Part shown: piece after piece, positions 51,408-59,977 of the stretch
Numbering within the stretch: position 1 is the first letter of the stretch
Layout of the letters: each line of letters begins with the position of its first letter
Assembly (NCBI RefSeq): GCF_012641515.1
Contig: NZ_JABAHY010000002.1
Coordinates: forward strand, 214,371-278,370
Direction of reading: 5' to 3'
Origin: Nesterenkonia sedimenti
Lineage (GTDB): Bacteria > Actinomycetota > Actinomycetes > Actinomycetales > Micrococcaceae
Length of the DNA: 64,000 nucleotides
The notes under the pieces: generated by a model
Databases searched by the model: none
What the model was told of the DNA's origin: nothing
Seen by the model: the letters and a program-made list of their open reading frames with translations, nothing else
Position numbers and translations under genes: made by a program

Positions 51408-51983
51408 GTGATTGAAAAGCATAGTTTCCACTCCTCGTTGAGCCAGATTCGTGACGAACTCTCCCGAACACTGGCCACTATCTGTCAGGACCAACAAGAA
51501 GCTTTAGAGCAGATGGCCGAGATGATCGGCGGTGCTGAACGCATCTTCGTGCTCGGCGCCGGGCGCTCGGGCTTAGCTCTCCAAATGACAGCGATGCGGC
51601 TCATGCACCTGGGAAAGGAGGCTTATGTCGTTGGGGAAACCACCACACCGGCCATTCGGGGAGGGGATGTGCTCCTCACCGCCTCTGGCTCCGGCACGAC
51701 CGGGAGTGTGGTCCGTGCGGCGGAGCAAGCCCGGGGTGCCGGGGCAACTGTCGTCTGTTTCACAGCCCGGCAGCATTCTCCCTTGGGGGAGCTCGCTGCT
51801 GCCGCCGTGCTGATCCCCGCGGCTGAGAAGCTGGACCGTTCTGGGGCTGCGTCAGCCCAGTATGCCGGCAGCCTCTTCGAGCAGGCCGTGGTGATTGCCG
51901 GGGACGCCTTGTTCCATGCCCTGTGGCAGCGCAGCGGGCGCAGCGCCGACGAGCTGTGGCCTCGCCACGCCAATATCGAGTAA
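51408..51983 (+). CDS. hxlB: 6-phospho-3-hexuloisomerase
   Basis: 191 residues from GTG 51408. SIS domain: AERIFVLGAGRSGLALQMTA at about 34-53, GETTTPAIRGGDVLLTASGSG and PAAEKLDRSGAASAQYAGSLFE, the family's phospho-sugar site. It turns hexulose 6-phosphate into fructose 6-phosphate after hexulose phosphate synthase has fixed formaldehyde on ribulose 5-phosphate. GATGAT lies 6 nt before GTG 51408; GTG 51378 would add ten residues. hxlA follows after 57 bp. Confidence 0.88.
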   Translation: MIEKHSFHSSLSQIRDELSRTLATICQDQQEALEQMAEMIGGAERIFVLGAGRSGLALQMTAMRLMHLGKEAYVVGETTTPAIRGGDVLLTASGSGTTGSVVRAAEQARGAGATVVCFTARQHSPLGELAAAAVLIPAAEKLDRSGAASAQYAGSLFEQAVVIAGDALFHALWQRSGRSADELWPRHANIE

Positions 51984-52040
51984 CACTTCCCAGAGTTTTC
52001 CCTAGCCCCAGTAGGAATCGATCGTAAGGAATCATCAACA

Positions 52041-52664
52041 ATGAAGATTCAATTTGCCATGGACACTTTGACCACCGAGCAGGCTCTGGAGTGGGCAAGT
52101 CAGGCTGCCCCGCATGTAGACATCCTTGAGCTCGGTACCCCGCTGATTAAAAGTGCGGGGCTTTCCGCGGTGACCGCGGTCAAGAAAGCTCATCCGGATA
52201 AAACTGTCTTTGCGGATATGAAAACTATGGATGCTGGGGAGCTTGAGGCGGATATCGCATTCAAAGCAGGTGCAGATTTAGTGACAATTCTGGGCACCGC
52301 GGATGACTCCACCATCGTTGGTGCTGTTCAAGCTGCCCGGGCTCACAGCAAAGGGATTGTGGTCGACCTCATCGGTGTGAGGGATAAGGCCGCTAGGGCA
52401 AGGGAGGTGGTGAAACTCGGCGCAGAATTTGTGGAGATGCACGCCGGTCTGGATGAGCAGGCTCAAGAGGGGTACTCCCTGGATGGCCTTCTGGAGGCGG
52501 GCAGAACTGCCCAGGTTCCGTTCTCTGTAGCGGGTGGGGTGAAGGATTCCTCAATTGGTGCAGTGAAGGATGCCGGGGCTCAGATTGCGGTAGCCGGAGG
52601 CTTTATCTATTCCGCTAACGATGTTGGAAGCGCAGCCAAGAAGTTGCGTGAAGCCATCGCTTGA
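52041..52664 (+). CDS. hxlA: 3-hexulose-6-phosphate synthase
   Basis: 207 residues of the orotidine-decarboxylase-like barrel. D8 (AMDT), E30 (DILELGTPLI) and D59-K61-D64 (ADMKTMD) form the family active site; VAGGVKDSSI and AVAGGFIYS bind phosphate. It condenses formaldehyde with ribulose 5-phosphate. AAGGAAT precedes ATG 52041. With hxlB it completes the two-step RuMP formaldehyde-fixing route, for assimilation or detoxification. Confidence 0.92.
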   Translation: MKIQFAMDTLTTEQALEWASQAAPHVDILELGTPLIKSAGLSAVTAVKKAHPDKTVFADMKTMDAGELEADIAFKAGADLVTILGTADDSTIVGAVQAARAHSKGIVVDLIGVRDKAARAREVVKLGAEFVEMHAGLDEQAQEGYSLDGLLEAGRTAQVPFSVAGGVKDSSIGAVKDAGAQIAVAGGFIYSANDVGSAAKKLREAIA

Positions 52665-52739
52665 AAACTCTCCGGGGCGCGGAAGCGAAGCGCTTCTCCC
52701 TGGTCATGGCCAGAACCCCTGTGTGCTTGCGGAATGGGG

Positions 52740-52761
52740 TTACCTACCGATCGGTCGGTAA
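52740..52761. promoter_or_regulatory. TetR-type palindromic operator before the MHS permease
   Basis: TTACC-T-ACCGATCGGT-C-GGTAA is nearly perfect over 22 bp, a pattern seen in many TetR sites. It lies 105-126 bp before ATG 52866. No matching TetR gene is nearby; the only one in the window (4655-5392) has a different palindrome. Confidence 0.55.
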
Positions 52762-52865
52762 GTCTGCTACAGTCCCTCATGCGGTGGCCTGAGTCACACA
52801 CTCTTGTGTGCCCAGTCACCCATAGTTGTGATTCGCATCCCATACCACGTGTCAATGGAGGCACA

Positions 52866-54236
52866 ATGAGCCAGCAGGCCTACCTCAGTAAAGAGGGCCA
52901 TGAGTTGACCCGCGAGGAGAAGAAAGTCCTCGCCGGTACCCTCGTGGGAACCACTATCGAGTGGTACGACTTCTTCATCTACGCCCAGGCTGCCGGGTTC
53001 GTCCTGGCAGTGCTGTACTTCGAGCCCCTGGGGGAGGAGAACGCTGCCCTGGCCCAGATCGTGGCATGGGCCTCCATCGGTATCTCCTTCCTGTTCCGTC
53101 CGCTCGGGGCGATCATTGCCGGTTTCCTGGGCGATAAATTCGGCCGAAAACTTGTCCTAGTCATCACTCTGATGGGTATGGGTGGTGCGACAGTGCTGAT
53201 CGGTCTGCTGCCCACCTACGCCACCTGGGGCCTGGCCGCACCGATCCTGCTGATCGTCCTGCGCATCCTCCAGGGGCTCTCCGCTGGTGGTGAGTGGGGC
53301 GGCGCTGCCCTGCTGTCGGTGGAGCATGCTCCCCGCCATAAGCGCGGTCTGTTCGGTATGTACCCGCAGATCGGTGTGCCCCTGGGCATGCTGCTGGCCA
53401 CCGGGTTCATGTTCGGTCTCAACGCGATCCTCACCGAGGAGCAGTTCCTGGAGTGGGGCTGGCGTGTGCCGTTCCTGTTCTCCTTCGTGCTGATCGTCGT
53501 CGGTTACCTCATCCGTCTGAAGGTCGAGGAGTCTCCGGTCTTCACCGAGATGAAGGACCGGAAGAAGGAATCCTCGGCTCCGCTGAAGGAACTGGTCACC
53601 ACGCATAAGAAGTACACCTTCCTGGCAGCTCTGATCTTCGCGGCCAATAACGCTGCCGGTTACCTCGTGATCGCCTTCTTCGCCTCCTACGGTGCCGCGG
53701 AGCTGGGCATGTCCCGCACCGAGACGCTGATCGCCTCGCTGATCGGCGGTGTCGGCTGGTTCATCTTCACCATGTTCGGCGGTTGGGTCTCCGACCGGAT
53801 CGGACGTGTGCGGACCTTCCAGATCGGTTACGCGATCATCATCGTCTGGGCAGTGCCGATGTGGTTCATGCTCGACACAGCTTCGCTGCCGCTGTTCGCC
53901 CTGGCGATCTTCATCCTCACCATCGGTCTGGGTCCCTCCTATGGTCCGCAGTCGGCGCTGTACGCGGAGATGTTCCCGGTCTCCATCCGGTTCTCCGGCG
54001 TCTCCATCGGCTACGCCCTGGGCTCGATCATCGGTGGTGCCTTCGCCGCAACTATCGCCCAGGCCATCCTGGACACTACGGGTCAGTCCTGGCTGATCGG
54101 TGTGTACATCGGCGGCCTGGCGATCATCTCCTTCATCGCCGTGTCGATGGTTCCGAAGAACCTGCAGGGCATCAACCTGCACGACGACTCTGAGCGCACC
54201 GAGCTCTCGAAGCCCAAGGTCAAAGAAATGGCCTAA
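52866..54236 (+). CDS. Metabolite:H+ symporter (MHS/ProP-like MFS)
   Basis: 456 residues with 12 membrane helices. The N-terminal GTTIEWYDFFIYAQAAGFVL and GDKFGRKLVL motifs and RILQGLSAGGEWGGAALLSV are diagnostic of the MHS family (ProP, ShiA, KgtP, PcaT). The substrate may be a carboxylate, shikimate, proline or betaine; it cannot be set. GGAGG lies 5 nt before ATG 52866; the frame opens earlier at 52734, but that part contains the operator. Confidence 0.88.
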   Translation: MSQQAYLSKEGHELTREEKKVLAGTLVGTTIEWYDFFIYAQAAGFVLAVLYFEPLGEENAALAQIVAWASIGISFLFRPLGAIIAGFLGDKFGRKLVLVITLMGMGGATVLIGLLPTYATWGLAAPILLIVLRILQGLSAGGEWGGAALLSVEHAPRHKRGLFGMYPQIGVPLGMLLATGFMFGLNAILTEEQFLEWGWRVPFLFSFVLIVVGYLIRLKVEESPVFTEMKDRKKESSAPLKELVTTHKKYTFLAALIFAANNAAGYLVIAFFASYGAAELGMSRTETLIASLIGGVGWFIFTMFGGWVSDRIGRVRTFQIGYAIIIVWAVPMWFMLDTASLPLFALAIFILTIGLGPSYGPQSALYAEMFPVSIRFSGVSIGYALGSIIGGAFAATIAQAILDTTGQSWLIGVYIGGLAIISFIAVSMVPKNLQGINLHDDSERTELSKPKVKEMA

Positions 54237-54244
54237 AAGCGCCT

Positions 54245-54306
54245 GAAATAACGACGGCGGCGGGGGCCGCCTCTTGCAGGCAGGCTCCCGCCGCCGTCGT
54301 TATTTC
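54245..54306. terminator. Bidirectional terminator with 20-bp stem
   Basis: GAAATAACGACGGCGGCGGG and its exact complement enclose a 22-nt loop, between the convergent ends of the MHS permease and GntR genes. Confidence 0.85.
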
Positions 54307-54308
54307 TG

Positions 54309-55007
54309 TCAGTAGAAAGAACGCAGCAGGGTCTCTTTGGCCTCATTGAGATGTGACTGCATCCCCTGGCGGGCCCGGTCAGGGTCACCGGCGATGATGG
54401 CATCGAGGATCTTCCGGTGGGCATTCAACTCGACATGGGAGACCACATGCTCCCGGACAGGTTTGAACACATAGTGCAACCGCGTGGTCTCGTCGAAGTA
54501 GTTGCGCAGCAGACGTAGAGCGCGGTCGTTCTTCGAGACCCGGGCGATCAGCCAGTGGAATTCAGTGGCTCCGGCCAGGCGCTCCTGAAAATCATGTGTG
54601 GCCTCATGCTGACGTTGCAGGGCAGCCTCCAGATCTTCGATGAGCAGTTGGTTGCGCTCGAGTGCGGCTATTCCGGTCAGCTGGGGTTCGATATAACTGC
54701 GCAGCGCCATCATATGCCCAATATCGTTGATCCCCACCGGTCGCACCATATAACCGCGGCGCGGAAACACCGTGACGAAATCTTCGATCAACAGCGTCTG
54801 CAGAGCCTCCCTGACCGGGGTCTTGGACACCCCGAACCGGGCAGCGATCTCCGACTCGCGGATAACGCCACCCGGTTCCAGTTCTGCGGTGATGACCTCC
54901 CGTCGCAGCTGACTCAGCACGCGTTGGGTGGCCGAAACCGGTAAGAACGCTTCAGCTGAGACTCCGTGGGGCGGGTCCACGGATGATTCAGCCGGCACTG
55001 GGATCAC
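54309..55007 (-). CDS. GntR-family regulator with FCD domain
   Basis: 232 residues. Winged HTH at about 27-90 (QRVLSQLRREVITAELEPGG; FGVSKTPVREALQTL) and an FCD domain (GATEFHWLIARVSKNDRAL, with a metal-ligand-like His). ATG 55007 overlaps the stop of the binding-protein gene, so it is the last gene of the six-gene operon it probably controls. The repeat ACTCGAA-5-TTCGAGT at the operon's promoter is its likely site. Confidence 0.88.
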   Translation of the reverse strand: MIPVPAESSVDPPHGVSAEAFLPVSATQRVLSQLRREVITAELEPGGVIRESEIAARFGVSKTPVREALQTLLIEDFVTVFPRRGYMVRPVGINDIGHMMALRSYIEPQLTGIAALERNQLLIEDLEAALQRQHEATHDFQERLAGATEFHWLIARVSKNDRALRLLRNYFDETTRLHYVFKPVREHVVSHVELNAHRKILDAIIAGDPDRARQGMQSHLNEAKETLLRSFY

Positions 55008-55888
55008 CGACCATTCAGGTAGAAGTCAGCCAGTTCGCCGTCGATGTCGTTCTCGGCGAGAGCTTCTTCGATGGTCCCATCCTCATGGGCGCGCTCATAG
55101 TAGTCATCAATGGCTTCAGTGAGTTCCGGAACATCCTTGGTGTGGGGCCAGTTGTTCTCGAAGAGCTGCGTCAGCTCGGGGTGGTCGGGGTCTTCATCGG
55201 GAATTATGGTGACGTAGTCCTCGTCCTGTTCGCTGAAGTTGAATCCCTGCATGGACTGCCATCCGATGGCATCGATCCGGCCGGCTCGCAGATCTTCGAA
55301 GGCATTGGTATCGGACTGGTACTCCTCAACCATGTCTGCTCCGAAGGCCTCCCGCAGCGGTTCCACATACGTGGAGCCGGAGAGCGTGCCCACTCGGATG
55401 CCTTCCATCTCATCGACTGATTCAAAAGAGTCATCCACATGGGAGGTGAAGCCGACTGTCTCATAGATGATGTAACCCTCTGCCTGACCGAAGACCTCTC
55501 CGCGCTCCTCGGTCTTGAGGATGAGGCCGCCGAAGAGATCCGAATTACCTTCACTGAGATCTAGTTGGGCGGCAGCCCCGGTCATGGGTTTGAAGTTCAC
55601 CTCCAGGCAGTTCTCTGCCGCGAACTCGGTGATCAGGATCGCGTCGATGCCCTCGAAGGGACCGCTGTCTGAGAGCGCGTGGAACTTCGGCGGGGCATTC
55701 ATCGCCGCAACTTCCAAGACGCCCTCTTCAAGAGTGGGGAACTCGTGGAGGGGTTCGCAGTCCTCGTCGATCTCAGGGGCCTCGACGGCGCCGTTGTCAC
55801 CACCGCAGCTGGTGATCACCAGTGCCGCAGCGCCAAGACTGGCGATTGTGGCGATTCCGCGCTTACGGAAATTTGATCGGATATCCAT
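55004..55888 (-). CDS. ABC importer binding lipoprotein (family 3)
   Basis: 294 residues. Signal peptide with lipobox ITSCGG, lipidated Cys at 28. Solute-binding family 3 core: GIDAILITEFAAENCLEVNF, RVGTLSGSTYVEPLREAFG and AGRIDAIGWQSMQGF. It belongs to the polar amino acid/opine class, but these proteins can also bind organic acids. It is fifth in the operon after the dehydratase, ATPase and two permeases. Confidence 0.85.
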   Translation of the reverse strand: MDIRSNFRKRGIATIASLGAAALVITSCGGDNGAVEAPEIDEDCEPLHEFPTLEEGVLEVAAMNAPPKFHALSDSGPFEGIDAILITEFAAENCLEVNFKPMTGAAAQLDLSEGNSDLFGGLILKTEERGEVFGQAEGYIIYETVGFTSHVDDSFESVDEMEGIRVGTLSGSTYVEPLREAFGADMVEEYQSDTNAFEDLRAGRIDAIGWQSMQGFNFSEQDEDYVTIIPDEDPDHPELTQLFENNWPHTKDVPELTEAIDDYYERAHEDGTIEEALAENDIDGELADFYLNGR

Positions 55889-55917
55889 TGTTTTCTCCTT
55901 TGAATCAGGATTGGTGC

Positions 55918-56652
55918 TTATCGTGCGAGTGCAGGGCTTTTGGAAGTTTTGTCATCGGTCTTGCCCTTCAGGCGTTTGCGGGCGGAGCCGGATCGGCGGC
56001 GTGAGGCCTTGCCGGTGATGCGTTGAACCCGCCGGTCGGCCAGAATTTCCATCCAGGACAGCAGCGAGGTCACCACCAGGTAGAGGGCCGCGGCGACCAT
56101 CAGGGGCTCCAGGACTCGGAAATCGGTCATGCCGATTGAATAGGCTGAGCCCAACAGCTCCCTGGCGCCGATGGCATAGGCCAGGGCTGTTCCCTGGAAG
56201 GTGATGATGGCAATGCCGATAATCGGCGGGACCACCACGTTGAGCACATGCGGAATGATCACCCGGGTGGTGATCTGTACACGGGTGAATGCCAATGACT
56301 GGGCCGCTTCCAGCTGGCCTTTGGGCACAGAGGCGATTGCGGCCCTGAAAATCTCGGCAGCGTAGGCAGCACTGGTCAGTCCGAAGGCGATCACCACGGA
56401 GGTGAACCTGCCTACGACCAGGAAGTTGGTCAGGCCAAAATAGACCAGGTAAAGCGTCAGCAGGGCGGGGAATCCGCGGAAGATCTCAACAAAGATGACG
56501 ACGACGATGCGCAGCCAGCGCTGTTGAGAGTTCAAGGCCATACCGGCCAGGAAGCCCAGGGGCAGGCCTACCGCCAGACAGGCTAGGGCCATGTAGATAC
56601 TGGTGCGCAGTCCCGGCAGGAGGTCCACTGCGAGGTCGAGGTAGTTCTCCAT
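55918..56652 (-). CDS. ABC importer permease (polar amino acid type), second
   Basis: 244 residues, five membrane helices, conserved EAAQSLAFTRVQITTRVIIPHVL near residue 137 (EAA loop). It ends in a basic tail. ATG 56652 is immediately coupled to the stop of the other permease gene at the same position. It pairs with that permease as a heterodimer. Confidence 0.87.
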   Translation of the reverse strand: MENYLDLAVDLLPGLRTSIYMALACLAVGLPLGFLAGMALNSQQRWLRIVVVIFVEIFRGFPALLTLYLVYFGLTNFLVVGRFTSVVIAFGLTSAAYAAEIFRAAIASVPKGQLEAAQSLAFTRVQITTRVIIPHVLNVVVPPIIGIAIITFQGTALAYAIGARELLGSAYSIGMTDFRVLEPLMVAAALYLVVTSLLSWMEILADRRVQRITGKASRRRSGSARKRLKGKTDDKTSKSPALAR

Positions 56653-57299
56653 CAGCTGGCCACCCCCGTGGTGCTGCGCATGACTCGGGCGTCCAGCCAG
56701 CGGGCAAAGAGTCCCACCGGAATAGTGAACAGAAGGTACACGATGCCGATGGTCAGGAAGGCCACCAGGGGGTTCACGCCGACCTGTGAGGCGTTATATG
56801 CGTAGAAGACCATTTCATTGGCCCCGATGATGGAGGCAATGGCGGTGTTCTTCAGCAGGGTGATGGAGTAGGCAGCGGTGGAAGCTAGCATCACAGGTAA
56901 TGCCTGAGGCAGGATCACCCGGAACAGAGTGTCACGCAGGTTCATGCCAACGGAGGCGGCGCCTTCCCACTGGCCGGTGGGAACTGCATCCAGGCCGGCG
57001 CGGATGCTGTCTCCGATATAGGCGGAGTTCACGACTCCCAGGCCGACGATGGCTGCATAGACCGGAACCTCGGAGATGATCCCCAGGGAGAGGCCGAAAT
57101 AGATGATGATCAGCCAGGCCACAGGAGGAATCCCTCGGGCGATCCATGCCCAGATGCCTCCGATAAAGCGCAGCAGCAGGTTGTCTGAGCGCCGCAGGAT
57201 GGCCACCGGAACGGCCAGGATGACGGAGAGCAGAAAGGCCCCAACCCAGATCTGCAGGGTGATCATCAACCCCTCGATGACATAGCTTGAGTCAAGCAT
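56652..57299 (-). CDS. ABC importer permease (polar amino acid type), first
   Basis: 215 residues with five membrane helices and the EAA loop EGAASVGMNLRDTLFRVILPQ near residue 131. MLDSSYVIEGLMITLQIWVG is the usual opening. ATG 57299 overlaps the ATPase stop, so ATPase and permeases are coupled. Confidence 0.87.
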   Translation of the reverse strand: MLDSSYVIEGLMITLQIWVGAFLLSVILAVPVAILRRSDNLLLRFIGGIWAWIARGIPPVAWLIIIYFGLSLGIISEVPVYAAIVGLGVVNSAYIGDSIRAGLDAVPTGQWEGAASVGMNLRDTLFRVILPQALPVMLASTAAYSITLLKNTAIASIIGANEMVFYAYNASQVGVNPLVAFLTIGIVYLLFTIPVGLFARWLDARVMRSTTGVAS

Positions 57300-58072
57300 C
57301 AGACGACCCCGGATACTGCCTTGACGAAGCGGTGGATCCGCTCATGGGGTGGATCAACGAGCATCTCCTGTGGTGTGCCGGTGGCCAGGGCCTCACCGTC
57401 GGCGATGAACATCACTCGATCGGCCGCCTGCTGGGCGAACTGAATCTCGTGAGTGACCATCAGCATGGTCATTCCCGCTTCAGCCAGTTCCTTCATCACC
57501 TTCAGCACCTCCACCCGCATTTCGGGGTCGATGGCGCTGGTGGGTTCGTCGAAGAGAATGACTTCGGGGTCCATCGCCAAGGACCGTGCAATGGCCACCC
57601 GTTGCTGCTGGCCGCCGGAGAGCTGACTGGGATGTTTCTGCATATGGTCTTGCAGACCGACCCGCTCTAGTTGTTCCTCGGCGCGCTTCCTGGCGGCGTT
57701 CTTGTCGCGACCGAGGACGAGTTTCTGGGCCAGGGCGACATTCTCCAGCGCGGTGTGGGTGGCGAAGAGGTTGAAGGACTGGAAGACCATCCCCACCCGG
57801 CGCCGCAGCGCCCTGACAGAGGATGCGGAGGTGCGTCTGTCGGCGTCGAAAACGCGCTCACCCTGTAGGTCCAGGGTTCCAGCGTCGGGGAGCTCCAAGA
57901 GATTGAGGCAACGAATGAATGTGCTTTTCCCGGAGCCGCTGGGGCCGATGATGGCGATGTGCTCGCCCTTATGCACATCGGCACTGATCCCTTTGAGAAC
58001 TTCCTTACCGCCGAAGCTCTTGTGGATCTCACGAGCGGAGAGGGCGATACCGCTATGTGTTGGGACTGTCAT
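57299..58072 (-). CDS. ABC importer ATP-binding protein (polar amino acid type)
   Basis: 257 residues. Walker A GPSGSGKST at about 39-47, signature LSGGQQQRV, Walker B VILFDEPTSAIDP and switch His in VTHEI. It is 6 bp downstream of the IlvD/Edd dehydratase gene, an unusual lead gene for an amino-acid-type importer. Confidence 0.9.
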   Translation of the reverse strand: MTVPTHSGIALSAREIHKSFGGKEVLKGISADVHKGEHIAIIGPSGSGKSTFIRCLNLLELPDAGTLDLQGERVFDADRRTSASSVRALRRRVGMVFQSFNLFATHTALENVALAQKLVLGRDKNAARKRAEEQLERVGLQDHMQKHPSQLSGGQQQRVAIARSLAMDPEVILFDEPTSAIDPEMRVEVLKVMKELAEAGMTMLMVTHEIQFAQQAADRVMFIADGEALATGTPQEMLVDPPHERIHRFVKAVSGVV

Positions 58073-58078
58073 GGGACA

Positions 58079-59791
58079 TCAATTCCTGTCTTCGACTGGA
58101 AGGGCATGGCGGAGAAAATCGAAATCGCAGCCGTGCTCGGCCTGCAGGACATGTTCGGCATGGAGTTTCGCGAATCCCCGAATGGGTTTCGGCGGTGGTG
58201 CGTAGGGAGCGCGGGCGGCAAATTCCTCGGGGTCGACTCCGTGGTCAATGCGCCCGTTCTCAGCGTCGAGGGTGATTTCATCGCCATCGCGCAGATACGC
58301 CAAAGGGCCGCCGACGGCAGCCTCGGGGGAGGTGTGGAGGACCACTGCTCCAGTGGAGGTGCCGCTCATCCGGGCATCAGAGATGCGGACCATGTCCCTG
58401 ACGCCCTGTTTATGCAATTTGGTGGGAATCGGAATATGCCCCACCTCAGGCATACCCGGGGCGCCTACAGGTCCGAGGCCCCGCAGCACGAGGATGCTGT
58501 CCGGGGTCACCTCGAGATCTGGGTCATCAATGCGGGCATTGAGGTCTTCCAAGCCGTTGAAGACCACAGCTTTTCCGCGGTGTTTGAACAGCGTAGGATC
58601 GCCGACTCCAGCAGTCTTGAGAACTGCGCCTCCGGGAGCCAGGTTTCCCTGCAGCATGACCAACGGCCCCCGGGGGCTCAGAGGGTGGTCGCGTTCGGCA
58701 ATAGCCGGATTCGCAGCAGGAAGTGTCTCAGCAAGTACATCGCCTAAGGTCCCGCCCTGGGCAGTGAGTGTTTCCAAGTGAAGGAGGTCTTGGATACGGT
58801 GCAGCACAGCGGCCACCCCTCCGGCCGCATCCAACTCTGGGAGTGTGCACACCCCACCCGGGCGCACATTAGCCAGATGCGGAGTCTGCGCGGACCAGCG
58901 ACGGAAATTCTCGACCCCGATCTGTAGGCCCGCCCGGCCGGCAATTGCCTCTAGATGGATCACGGTATTGGTCGAGCCGCCCAGGGCCGTGACGGTTCGG
59001 AAGGCGTTCTCCAGCGAGGCCATGGAAATCAGCGCCTGGGGAGACTGGTTGCGCTGAACAGCGTGGACGGCTTCAAAGCCGGTTCGGTAGGCGATATCGC
59101 GACGTTTCTGCGCCGCGGCCTCCGCTAAGGCACTGCCAGGGAGGGCGAAGCCGAGAACCTCAGCCACGGCAGCCATGGAGCTGGCCGTGCCCATGACATT
59201 GCAAGTGCCGACCCCCGTGTTGAGGTTCCCTTCGAATTCCTCCCATTCCTGGTCATCTACCTCGCCTGCCCGGTGGCGGTCGAAGAAGTCCCAGGCATCG
59301 TCAACGGTGAAGGGCTCCTGTCCTCGGTGGCAGGAGACTGGCCTGGGGCCAGCTGTAACCATCAGGGAGGGCTTATTAGCGCTCACCGCTCCCATGATCT
59401 GGGCCGGCACTGTCTTATCGCAGCCGCCCATTAAGACCACGCCATCAATGGGCGCGGTGGTCACTGCTTCCTCAATATCCATGGACATCAAGTTCCGCAG
59501 ATACATGGAGGTGGGCCGGGTGTAGGGCTCTGAGATCGAGATCGTGGGGAACTCAAGAGCGAGACCACCGGCGTCCCGGACGCCTCGTTTGACATGGTCA
59601 ATGAGGTCGGAGAGTCCCTTATTGCAGGGGTTCAGATCCGAGGTGCTGTTGGCGATGCCGATAACGGGAGTGCGGCGGACATCGTCATAGCTGAATCCTC
59701 CGCCACGGAGGAATGCCCGGTGCAGCAGCCCATCCTGCCCTTCTGCGGTGAAGAGCCGACCTCCGGCACTGCTGACGTCGCGTTGCGACAT
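58079..59791 (-). CDS. IlvD/Edd-family dehydratase
   Basis: 570 residues. Iron-sulfur cysteines are visible in SDLNPCNKGL, LMGGCDKTVP and NTGVGTCNVMGTASSM. GRAVVFNG-like KHRGKAVVFNGLEDLNARID and SGTSTGAVVLHTSPEA match the family's C-terminal domain. These enzymes dehydrate dihydroxy acids or sugar acids. Biosynthetic DHAD is unlikely because the gene leads a transporter operon; a sugar-acid-type substrate (aldonate) is likelier. GAGGGG lies 5 nt before ATG 59791. Confidence 0.87.
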   Translation of the reverse strand: MSQRDVSSAGGRLFTAEGQDGLLHRAFLRGGGFSYDDVRRTPVIGIANSTSDLNPCNKGLSDLIDHVKRGVRDAGGLALEFPTISISEPYTRPTSMYLRNLMSMDIEEAVTTAPIDGVVLMGGCDKTVPAQIMGAVSANKPSLMVTAGPRPVSCHRGQEPFTVDDAWDFFDRHRAGEVDDQEWEEFEGNLNTGVGTCNVMGTASSMAAVAEVLGFALPGSALAEAAAQKRRDIAYRTGFEAVHAVQRNQSPQALISMASLENAFRTVTALGGSTNTVIHLEAIAGRAGLQIGVENFRRWSAQTPHLANVRPGGVCTLPELDAAGGVAAVLHRIQDLLHLETLTAQGGTLGDVLAETLPAANPAIAERDHPLSPRGPLVMLQGNLAPGGAVLKTAGVGDPTLFKHRGKAVVFNGLEDLNARIDDPDLEVTPDSILVLRGLGPVGAPGMPEVGHIPIPTKLHKQGVRDMVRISDARMSGTSTGAVVLHTSPEAAVGGPLAYLRDGDEITLDAENGRIDHGVDPEEFAARAPYAPPPKPIRGFAKLHAEHVLQAEHGCDFDFLRHALPVEDRN

Positions 59792-59853
59792 ATAACCCCT
59801 CAGTGTGATGCGGTTGCTGTGACCGGGGGCTCAGGCTGAATATCTCATTGCGT

Positions 59854-59872
59854 ACTCGAAAGGTATTCGAGT
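59854..59872. promoter_or_regulatory. Operator between the dehydratase operon and the dehydrogenase gene
   Basis: ACTCGAA-5-TTCGAGT is a perfect inverted repeat in the 186-bp divergent gap, 63-81 bp before ATG 59791 and about 105 bp before ATG 59978. The size fits a GntR/FCD dimer, possibly controlling both directions. Confidence 0.6.
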
Positions 59873-59977
59873 GATATATCAGGAGAGCCGCTAGTCTAAG
59901 CATGGAAGTGATGTAAGCCACACTAACATGATCTTGGTGATCTGGATCACACTCGATTGAGGAGTCAGAGGATAAAT

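Noticed and set aside
52734-52865. N-terminal extension of the MHS permease to 52734
   Set aside because: It covers the palindromic operator and presumed promoter and has no ribosome site; GGAGG marks ATG 52866.
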